Shown here one piece after another: positions 11,936 to 23,400 of a DNA stretch of 64,000 nucleotides. Under the pieces are notes generated by a model, which saw only the letters and a program-made list of their open reading frames with translations, made no database searches and was not told the DNA's origin. The stretch is from contig NC_058499.1 in assembly GCF_020382885.2 (NCBI RefSeq), forward strand, positions 9,409,872 through 9,473,871. Reading direction: 5' to 3'. Made by a program: the position numbers and the translations under genes. Source of the DNA: Scatophagus argus. Lineage: Eukaryota; Chordata; Actinopteri; Scatophagidae. Positions within the stretch are counted from its first letter, which is position 1. Each line of letters opens with the position of its first letter.

Positions 11936-14900
11936 TACGGTCTGCCATTCAGATAGTCTGACTGGCATATATTATATAATATATAATCAAATATTCAACA
12001 AATAAAACAATGACACGTGTCCTATTATATTATTCTGTCATATTTTAGTCATGAGTGAATCTAGTCAATGAGTGCACTTGTGAGTTCATGTGATTCGGTC
12101 CAATTAGAACTAATTCCATCTTTATCCTTCCACAGACAGACAGGAGCGCACAAAAAACTGATCAACCAAATGAACCCTTCATTTCCTCAGAGAGCTGCGC
12201 CATAAAGAGAAAATTCTGTACTAAAAAGCTTCTTTGTTGATTGATTGATTGATTAACTGCATAAAACAAAGACTGGTGCAGTGGGGAATACTGATGCTGA
12301 TACTGATCAAACACTGTGACCAGAAACTGTTTCTGTGGCATATGAGCATCGTTTTGAACACGTTCTTTATTTTTAAAATTCTTTTTCATGTAATTTAATT
12401 TAAAAATATTTTTATTCTGTATTGTTTAATATTATGTCCATATTATAAATAGTAAAATCATCTGTAATAGTGACGGTGGAAATTTACAGCAGCAGTAATC
12501 CACGCTGCAGCAGGCTAATTTCTTAAGAACCGCTGAATCATAGAAGATGACCTTGGCTCTTAAATACATTCGTGCGCTTGCCTAAAACATTTTGTTCTCT
12601 CATGTGCGGTCACCTCCTTTGTAACAGTGTACTACAGCCGATAAACAAATACACCAAATAAAAAAGGTAGTTTGTCTTCTGTGTCAATTTTAACCAGAGC
12701 TCCTTATCTCAGTCGCCCAGTCATCCATTAATATTAAAAAGCACATTATGAAAGGGTGACTGGATGATCCACGTAATTGCAGGACTGCATAACAGTTGTT
12801 TGATGTAAATGATGGAAGAGAGATGATGTTACGTAAACCCGAAGGCTGTTCTTTTAGAAACCTGTGACTGATCCAGGACCAGCGAGTTCCTTCTGATGAA
12901 GCTGTACCTCCATCTCACTGTGTACACTATGATGAACATTTCTAGTCACCTTAAGATGGAGATTTTGAGTACAATATTCCCATGGTCTGGGTTACGCACT
13001 ATGACGGACGTCCTCGGGAAATGTGAGCCACATAAAAAAGGGACAAGAGGCTTCAGAGTGACAATGGCAATCCAGCAACAGTGCAAAACAGAGAGCAGCC
13101 TCAGGAGTGAACGATGGAACATTTTTATTTCACATTATTATTTATTCAGGAACCTCTGACTTGCAGCAATGCACAACAAACACTTTCTCATTCTGGAAAT
13201 TTTCAGGCTTGGCCCTGGCCAGATTTATGAATCATGCAACCCATTTGGTGTATACGTAAAGATTTCCAAATGAAGGTTTTAACAAAATTTGTTTTTTTGT
13301 TTCACTGATAAAATAAATAAAAGACTTATCAGTAAGGCCCAACAGTTTGATCATGACTTCAAAGTATGATTTGAGACTTATTTAAACAAGGCTCTCCTGT
13401 TTGCTCTCCTATTATGCTGTATTCCCATTTATCAATACTGGCTCCTGGACAGTTTTTGTACGGTGTTACCTCTTGGCGGGTGAGCCACGCACGTCAGAAA
13501 CGTAGTGACTTCAGAGTTTAATTTCTGTTTGACTTGGTGTAAGCACTGTGTCAGAACATTTGTATGGCAACTGTACAAGTGCTGTCAAACAATTGAAAGT
13601 GACAAGACAAATAACTAGCAAAGTAGGCGCCATGTCACATAGTGTTTGATTTCTAATATGTCTGAGCCCCTTTCTTCTTTCTTTTCTTTTTTGTTTTTAC
13701 CGAACATCATATGTCAGAATGGATGTCATCTATACTGGAACAAATGAGCCACCAACCTAACTGAATCTTATCCTGTGACTGCCATAATCTTTTTTTTGTT
13801 TTGTTTTTTGTTTTTCCAGAGAACAAAAAGGGTTATTAGATAAGATAAGTTTGGATCAGATGAGAATACAATGTTATAATGATTATGGAGACATTGCACG
13901 GAACAGCTGCAAAGAGATAAGAACAGAAAATAACAGCACATGCTGAGGTTAATGAGGAAGAAGTAAGATAAAGGAACACTGGTTTTTGTGTTCTCCACAA
14001 TAAGACAGACTGCTTGACAGATTCCCCCTCATGCTGAGTAATGATATATTTGCCTACATTTACAGTAAGTTAAAATAGTGAGAGGAAGGTAATGTACTTC
14101 CCGTATTACTGTATTAATCACAAGTTTCAAGGAAGGTCATTATCATAATAACAATAATGATAACAACAAACTTTAAAAGGTCTTATCAAAGACAGCTACA
14201 CAGTTAACTTTTTCCTGCACCACAAGAATCCAGGAATGAATTCAGCCCAAGTTTTCAAGAAAAAAACAGCTTTAGTAGGAAAAAAGGGACAAGTTTTATA
14301 GTCTGTGCATGCAAAAACAACAGAGTGGAATTAACTGTACTTGCCTCAGATTAAGTAGTGGCCTGATTGGCATGATCTACGGTACTACATGCTAAACAAG
14401 TTGAAATTTATGACGATTTCTTCCGACAGACGGTAAACAAGCAATAATGCTTATGGCACGAGGAAACCTGCCAATTATGGATTGACAAACGGAGGAAACT
14501 TAAATGTAAACCACATGGCTGTGGATGCACACACAAAAGAGTCAGACGTTGCGACCTCCTCAGTGTTATTTCAAAGCCATTGTCTTAAAGAGCCAAATTT
14601 TTGAGGGGGAAGAGCTGCATACGTGAGCACTGTCTGTTGTGTGAAATCTGACTAAATGCGTCGAGAGATGTCACTTAGCTGTCTGTAAAAGTTTGAAAAT
14701 GATAAAGAATTCTATAGAGTCGTGGCTCTGCAGCCTGCACTACGTTATTAGCTATGAGGGTACAACCCCCAAATCTCTGATAAAGCCACAGACTGCATGT
14801 CAGTGGACCAACGTGTCAGCTGTCAAGTTGCATTGTGAGGGATGCAGTGCGAGGTTTTGATAAGGAAAAAAATGTGTGGACTTAAGCAGGTAATATCCTT

Positions 14901-16269
14901 GGTTCTGCTGTGTCATGTTTAACTGTTTTTCAAACCCAGCGAGAATCTGACCATGTTGTAGAAGTGCAATTCTGAATGAGTGTTAAATTGCATTAACATG
15001 GTCATATAGAGTACCATGATTTCTAGTTTTACAGAATAGGAAACATACTAGGACTCTGCAAGTTAACGCACCAACTTATTGGGCCTGGATAGTTAACGCG
15101 GTATTATCGCAGTTTCTTTAATGAGCAAGTGAGGAACGGTTAGTTAGCTAGTGAGCAATGGACTTTAAAAATAATTGTTTTAATAAAAAAATAACTGTCG
15201 GTGCCAACCAACCAGTGTGTTAACACGATAATAGTAATGATAATAATGCCCAGCCCTAAAAAAAAAAAAAAAAATACATCATCTATTTAACCGGGTTTGT
15301 GACAGGAAGTTTGACAGTTAAATCTCCAAATTGGCAAAATAAATTTGGATGTCATCATCCCTCCATCAGCTCTGCCCAGATGGTCAAGGATCATAAACCC
15401 CAACTGCTCCGGTAGAGCTGTCCAGTGGCCAGCAGATCAGACTGTGGTTGAACTGGGCCAAGTGTGAGTGTGAGTGTGTGAGTGTGTGTGTGTGTGTGTG
15501 TAAAGTGTGAAGAGAGAAGGGCGTTCCTGAAAAAGAGAGCATTGCTCGCACTGAAACTATCCTGTAACTGCAATCTGGTAAACTGAGATACTAAGGCTTT
15601 TGTAAAAGAGAAAACTTCATGGCGTCATTGGAGTCACTCACAGCTTAATATCTTGTTCAAAGACACTTCAGTACAGTGGATTTGTTTGCCTGACAACACA
15701 CACACAATCTGAGCTGCAAATAAAACTAGTGATTTTGTTGTTCTTCTGTAGAGGTTTCACCAGACTGCCATGATATTGACTCAGTTCATTAAATATCTGT
15801 ATACACCCTTCAAATCTTAAGTGTATTTGACAAGCAAACAAGCGTGTGCAGCCCATTGTTTTGGGAGTGTGCAGTAGCATAGCATGTGCGCAAACACTAC
15901 TCACTTTATTGAACAAATATCAAACACAAAAATGTTAAGTGCAGTTTGTATCAAAATAATAGCTGAGATGAAAGTGCATATTCAATTCATCTCCCTGAGG
16001 AAATTTACTTGTTATTCTTCTTCTGGGTGGAGGGGCTGTCTGGTTTATCACTCAACCAACAAATCAAATTTAGGAGTTTGGGTTAATTCAAGCATAATTT
16101 TAGTCCAAAGGCTAAAAGCACCAGAAGGAGCTGACAGCAGAATTTAGAGAACTTCCACTGCACGAAACCCCACAGGTCCTTACATAATCAAATGTCCCAC
16201 AACAAAGACAAAATATTTAAAACTATGAGCTGAGAGCACCAATTCAAATGTCTCTATGAGACATAATAG
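11936..16269. other. Intergenic stretch downstream of duox
   Basis: Nothing with coding character and splice sites is visible on either strand. Contents are AT-rich sequence, an A run at 15259-15274 and a GT microsatellite at 15462-15501. Low-complexity open frames were discarded. Confidence 0.6.
15462..15501. repeat. GT-rich microsatellite
   Basis: Interrupted GTGTGAG units followed by a pure GT run. Confidence 0.9.
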
Positions 16270-16275
16270 TTTATT
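16270..16275 (-). terminator. Candidate polyadenylation signal of duox
   Basis: AATAAA on the minus strand, about 410 bases past the duox stop codon at 16684-16686. It is the first canonical hexamer I noticed in the 3' flank. Upstream non-canonical signals are possible. Confidence 0.4.
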
Positions 16276-16683
16276 GTTTCATACATTTCATACATACAAA
16301 TCATACATAATGATTTCAAAATCACTGACTAAATTGCTAAACAATCACAGAGAACAAGCAGAAAATACATAGCAGAATTATTAAAAATGATTTGCCATAG
16401 ATAGTAAAATCCTTTTAATGGTAATATATGAAATAAAGTTCTCAGTGAGAATGATGAGAACTTCTCATTTTGACTGACAGAAGAGTAATATTCATGACTA
16501 GAAAGAAAGAAGACGCATTTAAGCGGTACGTTTCAGTTTAAGACTTAACATAAAATCAAAACCTCCCATATTAGCTCTGTGATTGTGTGTGGACAAGCAC
16601 ATTCAATTAAACGCTGCAGTAACTTGTATTCTACAGTGTAAGGTGCCTCATCTCTTCTTTGTTAAACACGAGCTGGGGACAAG

Positions 16684-19600
16684 TTAGAAGTTCTCATAGT
16701 GATGTATAAAATGGGCCTGATCCCTCTTGTTGATCTGCTGGCAAGCTTTCTCAACATTCTTGGTCAATCCAGGTGGTCCGCAGCTGAACACACCGATTTT
16801 ACCCACCTACGGAAAATAATACGAATTAACAAGTTAAAAATTAACTTAATTAATTAATTCTACCCAAGCTGGCGTACTGGGCAGAGTCTCACACAAACAC
16901 AAGGTAGCTGAAGATGGACGAAAGACTGACCTTAGGGTGAACTTCCTGCAGTGAGTTGAAAAAGGACACAAAGGGGGGACGGCCGAAGTGAGTGACGGAC
17001 CGCAGGCCGGTGAAGAGACTGCGGTTCCACACCTTCTGAAAGTGGCGTTCGCACACATACTGTCCACACATTGCAAAGACAAAAATGAGGGATCATTATT
17101 GCTTTTCGTTTCTCCTTCATTTACTTCATATTTAGGAGACAGTTTGAAGAAATAAGCTATTTGCGATCTTCCCAAGAGTTAAATTCATGTCAAGCTTTGT
17201 CTAAAGGCTATGAAACCTACCAGCACCTTTAAGACTCATCAGTTAACAGGTTTTTCTTGTTTATTTATTCTATTGAAAAACTGTAAAAACAGCAAGTTGC
17301 GGTTATATAAGCGACTGTTTCATTGCTGGGAGGAGTAACTTCTTGGAGTCCTGTCATCATCATGAGAGCGTAGATTTAGAGATTAAACAAACAAGATATG
17401 CAATGATATAACAGCTCTAGCTGTGTTGGTAGGCACCTTTGGAGAGAACCAGGTTAGGTGTTTCCCCCTGTTTCTAATTTTTATGCTAGGCTGAGCTAAG
17501 CTAAGCTGGCTGTTGGCTATGGCTGCAGCCAGCGAGCTTATATTTTCCATACAGATATAAGAGAGGTATCAATCATAACTATCTCCCAGCTAGAAGGGGC
17601 ATATATCAAAAATGTTGAACTATTCCTGTAACACTGAAGGTGCATATTTAATTAGGAATCAACATGAAAATAACTGGGAAATGGGAACTGCAGATCTCAC
17701 CAGCATGGTGGTGCGGAGGTCGAACTTTTCGGCCACCTGAGTGATGTAAGTGTGGACTGAGACCAGCTCCTGGGTGTCCAGTTCCTCCACCTCCCTGATG
17801 ATGTCTGACACCCACTCAAACTGACGCTGTGTTCGTGTCACCCAGATGAAGTACACCTTCAGACAATTGGTGAATGTCAGTAAGACATTGTTTATGGAGT
17901 GAAATCTTTGCACAAGTACGTAATGGGTCAGGGAGAGATTCAAGGCAAAATGTAGGCTGTTATGATTTGCTATATGTGATTTTTAGCAGCACCTTTTTAC
18001 ACTGAATCCTGGACTTGATGGAGGACTTGAATACCAAGTCTTTTAGGATGGAGGCGAATGGGGTGACGCCAATTCCTCCACCCACCAGAACAGACACTTC
18101 ATAGTCAGTCCACTCCTGATGGCCCTCACCAAACGGACCGTCCAAGTACAGCTGAGGATGAAATTAAGTATATGTCATGAAATAACAAAGAATGGAAGTA
18201 GATGAAACTTACACACAAAATAACCCTTTAACCTGCCTTTGGATAGGCTCCAAGCTCGAGCAAGCTTTCTTCGGTGTAGAGCTCTCGGAGCTGGCTGGTC
18301 CAGGGCCCCACAGCTCGGATGTGCAGGCTCAAGGTCTCTTCGTGAGGGGCTGACGTCAGTGTGAATGGATGGTACTCATCTGTGCCCAACATCAGGCATG
18401 CAATACGAACCCACTGGCCAGAACGGTACATGAAACCCTGTGGCCGCTTGAACTCCAGATGTGTCACACCTATAGCCAAGGCAAGGGAAGTGTGAACTCG
18501 AAAGCACAGTGCACACAAACATTTAATTAGCAAAGACTAAAATCAAGGAGAGGCAGAGAATAATCATCAGACATTTTAAGGGGTCCGTGGTGATTTTTCA
18601 GTAGATGCTAAATGTCACCTGAAGGCAGCAGCTCAGCCCTGACCACTGGGATCTCCAACTTCTTCCTGCTCAAGCTGATCAGTTTGTCCAGCAGAAAGAG
18701 CAGCGCAGGTGGGATTAAATAGATGTAGAAACGGGGCTGTTGGAGCAGGGCGAAGCTGCCATGAATAACTGTCTGTTGGATGATAACAAAGCAAAAATAT
18801 TACTCTATTTGTAAAGCTGCCCCCTGTCACAAAAGCCATGCGAATGCAGAGTGTATGTGGGGTATTTCAAAGTCTGAAAAGAACTTACAAGAGTGTAGAT
18901 GACAACGTAGAGGTAATGAGTGACCCAAAATGCACGAAAACTGATGCGACGGAAATAGTGTGAGGCAAAAACATACATAAATGCAAAAGTGAAAAGAAGC
19001 AAGACCCCAGTCATTCCTAGGAAAAAGACAAAACACAGCATTAAAAAAAAGCAAATTAAAACACAATATACCAAGTAGTCCATGTGATACAGAAGGTTTG
19101 AGATCAGTTTCCTATGATACCTGGAACAGTTTCAAAAAACCACCATGACCACACCTTAGGAAGTTCAGCCCTAAAATGGAAAACACATTGTAAATCAGCC
19201 AAAATAACTCTCTGCGGAGCCCATAAATGTCTGCTAAAATCAGACAAATATTTCAAACATTACCCATTGTTGTTAAAAACTTTGGGGAAAAGGCAAGACA
19301 GGATGCTGAGGTCGCTCACGGCAAAGACGTAGATGTTGACCACGTGGCCCAAACTATGAACAACTGCGATCAGAATAGAAACGGAAACAGAAACAGAAGA
19401 AAGGAGTGAGCTCACACACATTTAAAGTGTCTGCCTTCATTTCTGTGATACCTCAAGATTCAAGAGTCTTTATTCTCCTCCTTCTCCAGTTTGCCAACCT
19501 GAAAGGATGATGGCAGTCATGGCCATGAAGCGATGGAAATCTATGGCAGCATCGAATGGGATGTATCGGTTGAGGAAAGTCTCTCGGCACAGAGTGATGA

Positions 19601-20416
19601 GGTTACGACACACGGTGAGGAGCATGTAGGGAAACAGAAAGGAGACGGCAGCCGCAGAGCCACGAGAGACAGTGATGCCCACCACTGAAGCCTCAGGGAG
19701 GCCTGTAGTTTCGGCCTCCACAGTGTAATCTTAAAACAATGCTTTTAATTAGTTGAAGAGGGTCACTTCAGAAAATAGCTCAAACAGAAAAGTATGATGC
19801 TAAAGGTAAACCAGGACTGTAATATTACTGTGATAGAGCGAGGAAGCAGAACAAGGAAAAGAATGATATGTACTCACAGTAACATCTTTCGAGGGCTACT
19901 CCTGCTGCGATGCCATACACAATGATGAAAACGACGATATGACGGCGATAATTCTCAATGAAACGTTTGAACTGCTGGATCTTCTGCTTAATCGGGTTCC
20001 TTATGTACTGTTCACGCTTGGCCTTCACGTAGAGATTTGGAGTTCTGACATCTAACCTGAAAAAATTCATTTTCATTAGGATTTATTCAGTGAGAAAGAA
20101 GCTTGTGATACTTTCTACTGTGAACTCTTGGTGGTTAGCTGGAGGGACTCAAGAGCAACTGATTCATACCAAAGGAAGTTGAAAGTCACCTTTTAAACCT
20201 TGAGATATAAGTAAACATTGCAAGACAACAACAATTAATTCTGTTTGACTTTTTACTGTAAAAATAAACCAATTTGGAATAAAATAAATTTGTTGTTGGA
20301 CATCTTTCTTAGTATTTCTTATTCTGTCTTCAGAAAGTCATTTACAAAACCAGAAAGATTTGACAAACTTTTTCCGCCTGCGTATGTCTTGCCCATCTGT
20401 ATGGTTGCTGCCGCTG
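16684..20416 (-). CDS. duox: duox exons 22-33: NADPH oxidase core and dehydrogenase
   Basis: Coding exons: 20346-20416, 19878-20051 (or 20351-20416 with 19878-20056), 19499-19729, 19264-19363, 19121-19170, 18889-19016, 18619-18772, 18237-18469, 17993-18151, 17701-17856, 16931-17059, 16684-16806. Haem-helix signatures are visible: [35 protein letters not shown] and [13 protein letters not shown]. The FAD site [11 protein letters not shown] and the NADPH sites [26 protein letters not shown] and FSCGPPG are intact, so the enzyme core looks functional. The stop follows HYENF, exactly as in vertebrate DUOX. The donor after exon 29 is GC (AAAG|GCAGGT), the only choice that holds the frame [13 protein letters not shown]. 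Confidence 0.96.
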
Positions 20417-23400
20417 CTGGGGAAAAGAAAGAACAGAAGACTGTGAGCTGTAATGAACAGCATGTAAATGAACTGAATGACTGAAAAAGACACTGTGGAT
20501 CATTGTTGTATCTGCAGTGACAAGCAACAACCTGTGTGTCCTGTCCTCTCACCTGTTTGCTGGACAGATGAAGGACACTCTCTGGTCTCGACTGAACCGC
20601 TTCTTCTCCTGTTTCTCCATCCCTGCACACACACACACACACACAGAGCAGACGCACTGATTCATCAGACGAGGTCAGAGAAATGGGGATTAACATGAGC
20701 ATTAAGATCTTCTGAAGCAAAACCTTTGACGTTGATTTGAGCAAACTGCAGCTCCTTCTCGTGGTCCCGCAGGAGGAAATGGAAGTCCTCCCACGTGATT
20801 TCCTCCTTGTCATCAAAGCCTGCAGCATGCATCATGGCTCGGATGCCTTCCTCTGCCTGGCTCTTTGACAGAGCACCGTTGGAGATTTCAATGAGAGATC
20901 TGCAACAAATCAAAAGTGAATATGAACCGACACTCACATAAAAAAAGAAAAACAGAAAAAGGAGAATCGATCAAACCTGAGCATCCTGACAAATTCTTCT
21001 TTTGATAAGAAACCAGTTCCACCAATGTCATTCATGGAGAACATCAGCTTGGATTTTTCCTCAGAAGACCCTGGTCACAGACACATATCATTAAGAACAT
21101 AATGAAGGACTAGGCTAATTACTGGTTCACAATATTAGCATTTTTATTAAATATCAGATATTCCATTAACGCTCGTTTCAGTAGAACGCTTCACAGGATG
21201 GTCTTAGCAAGTTAACATGTTGTGTAGTGCTTAGATGACAGTACTATAACTATACACAAAAAACAGCAGTGGTCTTTTGGATTTGTGCATTTTACCTTTC
21301 ATAAAGATAACCATCACATCGAGAAACTCTTGGAAGGACAAGTAACCGTTTCCATCTTTGTCAGCTAGTGTGAACATGGACTCCACAAATAAGGAGTCGG
21401 GCTTGAGGCCCAGTGCATCAGCAAACTCGGACGCCGTCAGCTCGCACTCAAGAACTTCTCTGGCTTTCTTGCGGGAAACGCCACTCATGTCCCCAGCGTC
21501 ACTCTTCTCTATTTCCAACACCTGCACACCAGAGGGTCAGCGAATGAAAGTGTTATTATATGTTACCATAGTGTCATTAGTAATATCTCCGACGCTAACT
21601 GAGGTTACCGTACGTCCATTAGAGATTAGCTCACCATCAAGACCAACAATTAGTTCTTTTGGCTGGAGGTCAACATAAGTTGACCTCAAACAAGCACTGA
21701 CGCCATTTCGTGGCCGAGCTTAAAGCTGCTACCGCTGTAACACAGTGGGTTGGTGAGGTAATCGTCCAGAGGCTGACAGTACCTTAGAGAAAGCATGTCG
21801 AATGAAAGTTTCCACAATCTGAGCCCTCTGCTCTCTGGTTAAGGCCTCCTTCAGCAGTTCCTCCTCTCTCATCTGCTTTACTCTAATCTCCTGCGCGGTG
21901 TCTGCCAACCCCTGGCGCAGATGCTTGACAAATTCTGCACGTTTACTCTCGTCATCAAAAAACAGCACCTGGACATGCAGAACATTAGTAGGTTAACAGA
22001 GAGATAAACATCTGGTGTGTCAGCAGAATCATGCTTGCATTGGATGAGGTTGAAATTTAAGAGTAAAAGAAACTTTGTGGATGTGTTTAAACTGCAAACG
22101 ATCCCAAATGTGAACACAGAATTTGGTTGTGTATGATCACATAAGGTGCAGCAGGAGCAGCAGTAGCAGTAGCAGCAATAGATTTTAAAATCATTTATTT
22201 CCTCCGACTTTAATCAGAGCCTGAAGGTGCAAACATGCCCTCTCATTTCCAGATACTCACCAGGTCATATTCTTTTGATACTTTGAGGAGCAGAGCTTTA
22301 TGTTGATGGTTGTTGGAGAGAAGGACATCCAGGTAGTCCTGGTTGCCCAGATTGAGGAAGCGGTGGACGGACCCTGATCTGTCGAAGATCTGCAGCCTCT
22401 TCTTCTCATCGATCTCCATGCTGATAGGATGCAGAGGTTCCTTATGGCCCTGCCACTCGAAAGCTGGAGAGCGAAATCGCAATGAGAGAAAATGCGAGAA
22501 TCTGGATGGTGAGGATGAAGGCAAGTGTAAAATAATAGGAACTGGTAGCAGTTGGTTTTCACCTTTACTGATCATTATTAGTTCAGCTTGTTTATAATGA
22601 GTTTAACGACAACCATCAGTTAAGCTTTGCAGCTGACAAAATTTAGAGTGACTCATGAAAGGTTCATACATGATGTACGCAATGACTGCTGAAAGGCAGT
22701 GTGGCAGTAAGTCAACTGTAAAGGCTGACTGATAGGTATCAAATGACATGCTGGAGGGATTTTTGTAATCCCACAAATCTCATACCAGTGATTCCCACGG
22801 CTGGTTTGTCTGTTTTGTCACTAGCTTTTCTTCTTCTCTGGAACTTCTTGTACCTGTACTTGCGGAGATACGCCACCATGCAGGCCACTAGAAAACTAAC
22901 TGTGAAAGTAAAACAATCAAAACTGGTCATTGTCATTATCGGGTTGTTTTTTTGTTTGTTTTTTTTTACAACAAAATGGTTGGTGAGTATTCTTGCTGTG
23001 CAATAAAAGGTGGATTTGTGAGTATGATACTGACCAACAGGGAAGAGGAACAACACAATGATAAATATCCCATAGCCAGGTCTGCTGCCATCAAAGTAAT
23101 CAAGTTTGGTGGCATTAGTGCAGGGGTAGAGCATTGACGCATTCAGCTGTGTGGGCTGAGCACAAGGGTCACCTGAGTCAACAGAGATACACGTTTTTTT
23201 AATCCATTCTTTGAATATTACTGATTCTAAATAAATCATTGTTTGTCTATGAGTCTGATACAAGAGAAACATTTTTACCATTCCTCCAAAAGAACACATT
23301 AGCTTGTATATCAGTGGCTTCTGCACTTGTGACTGCAGTCAGGACATCGTAAAAGGTCATATTGCGGATCGTCTGGATCTCCTCATCTGTGAACAAACTG

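Noticed and set aside
20319..20828. A 169-codon minus-strand frame through duox exons 20-22
   Set aside because: It reads through introns and the GT microsatellite; the spliced frame matches DUOX and this one does not.
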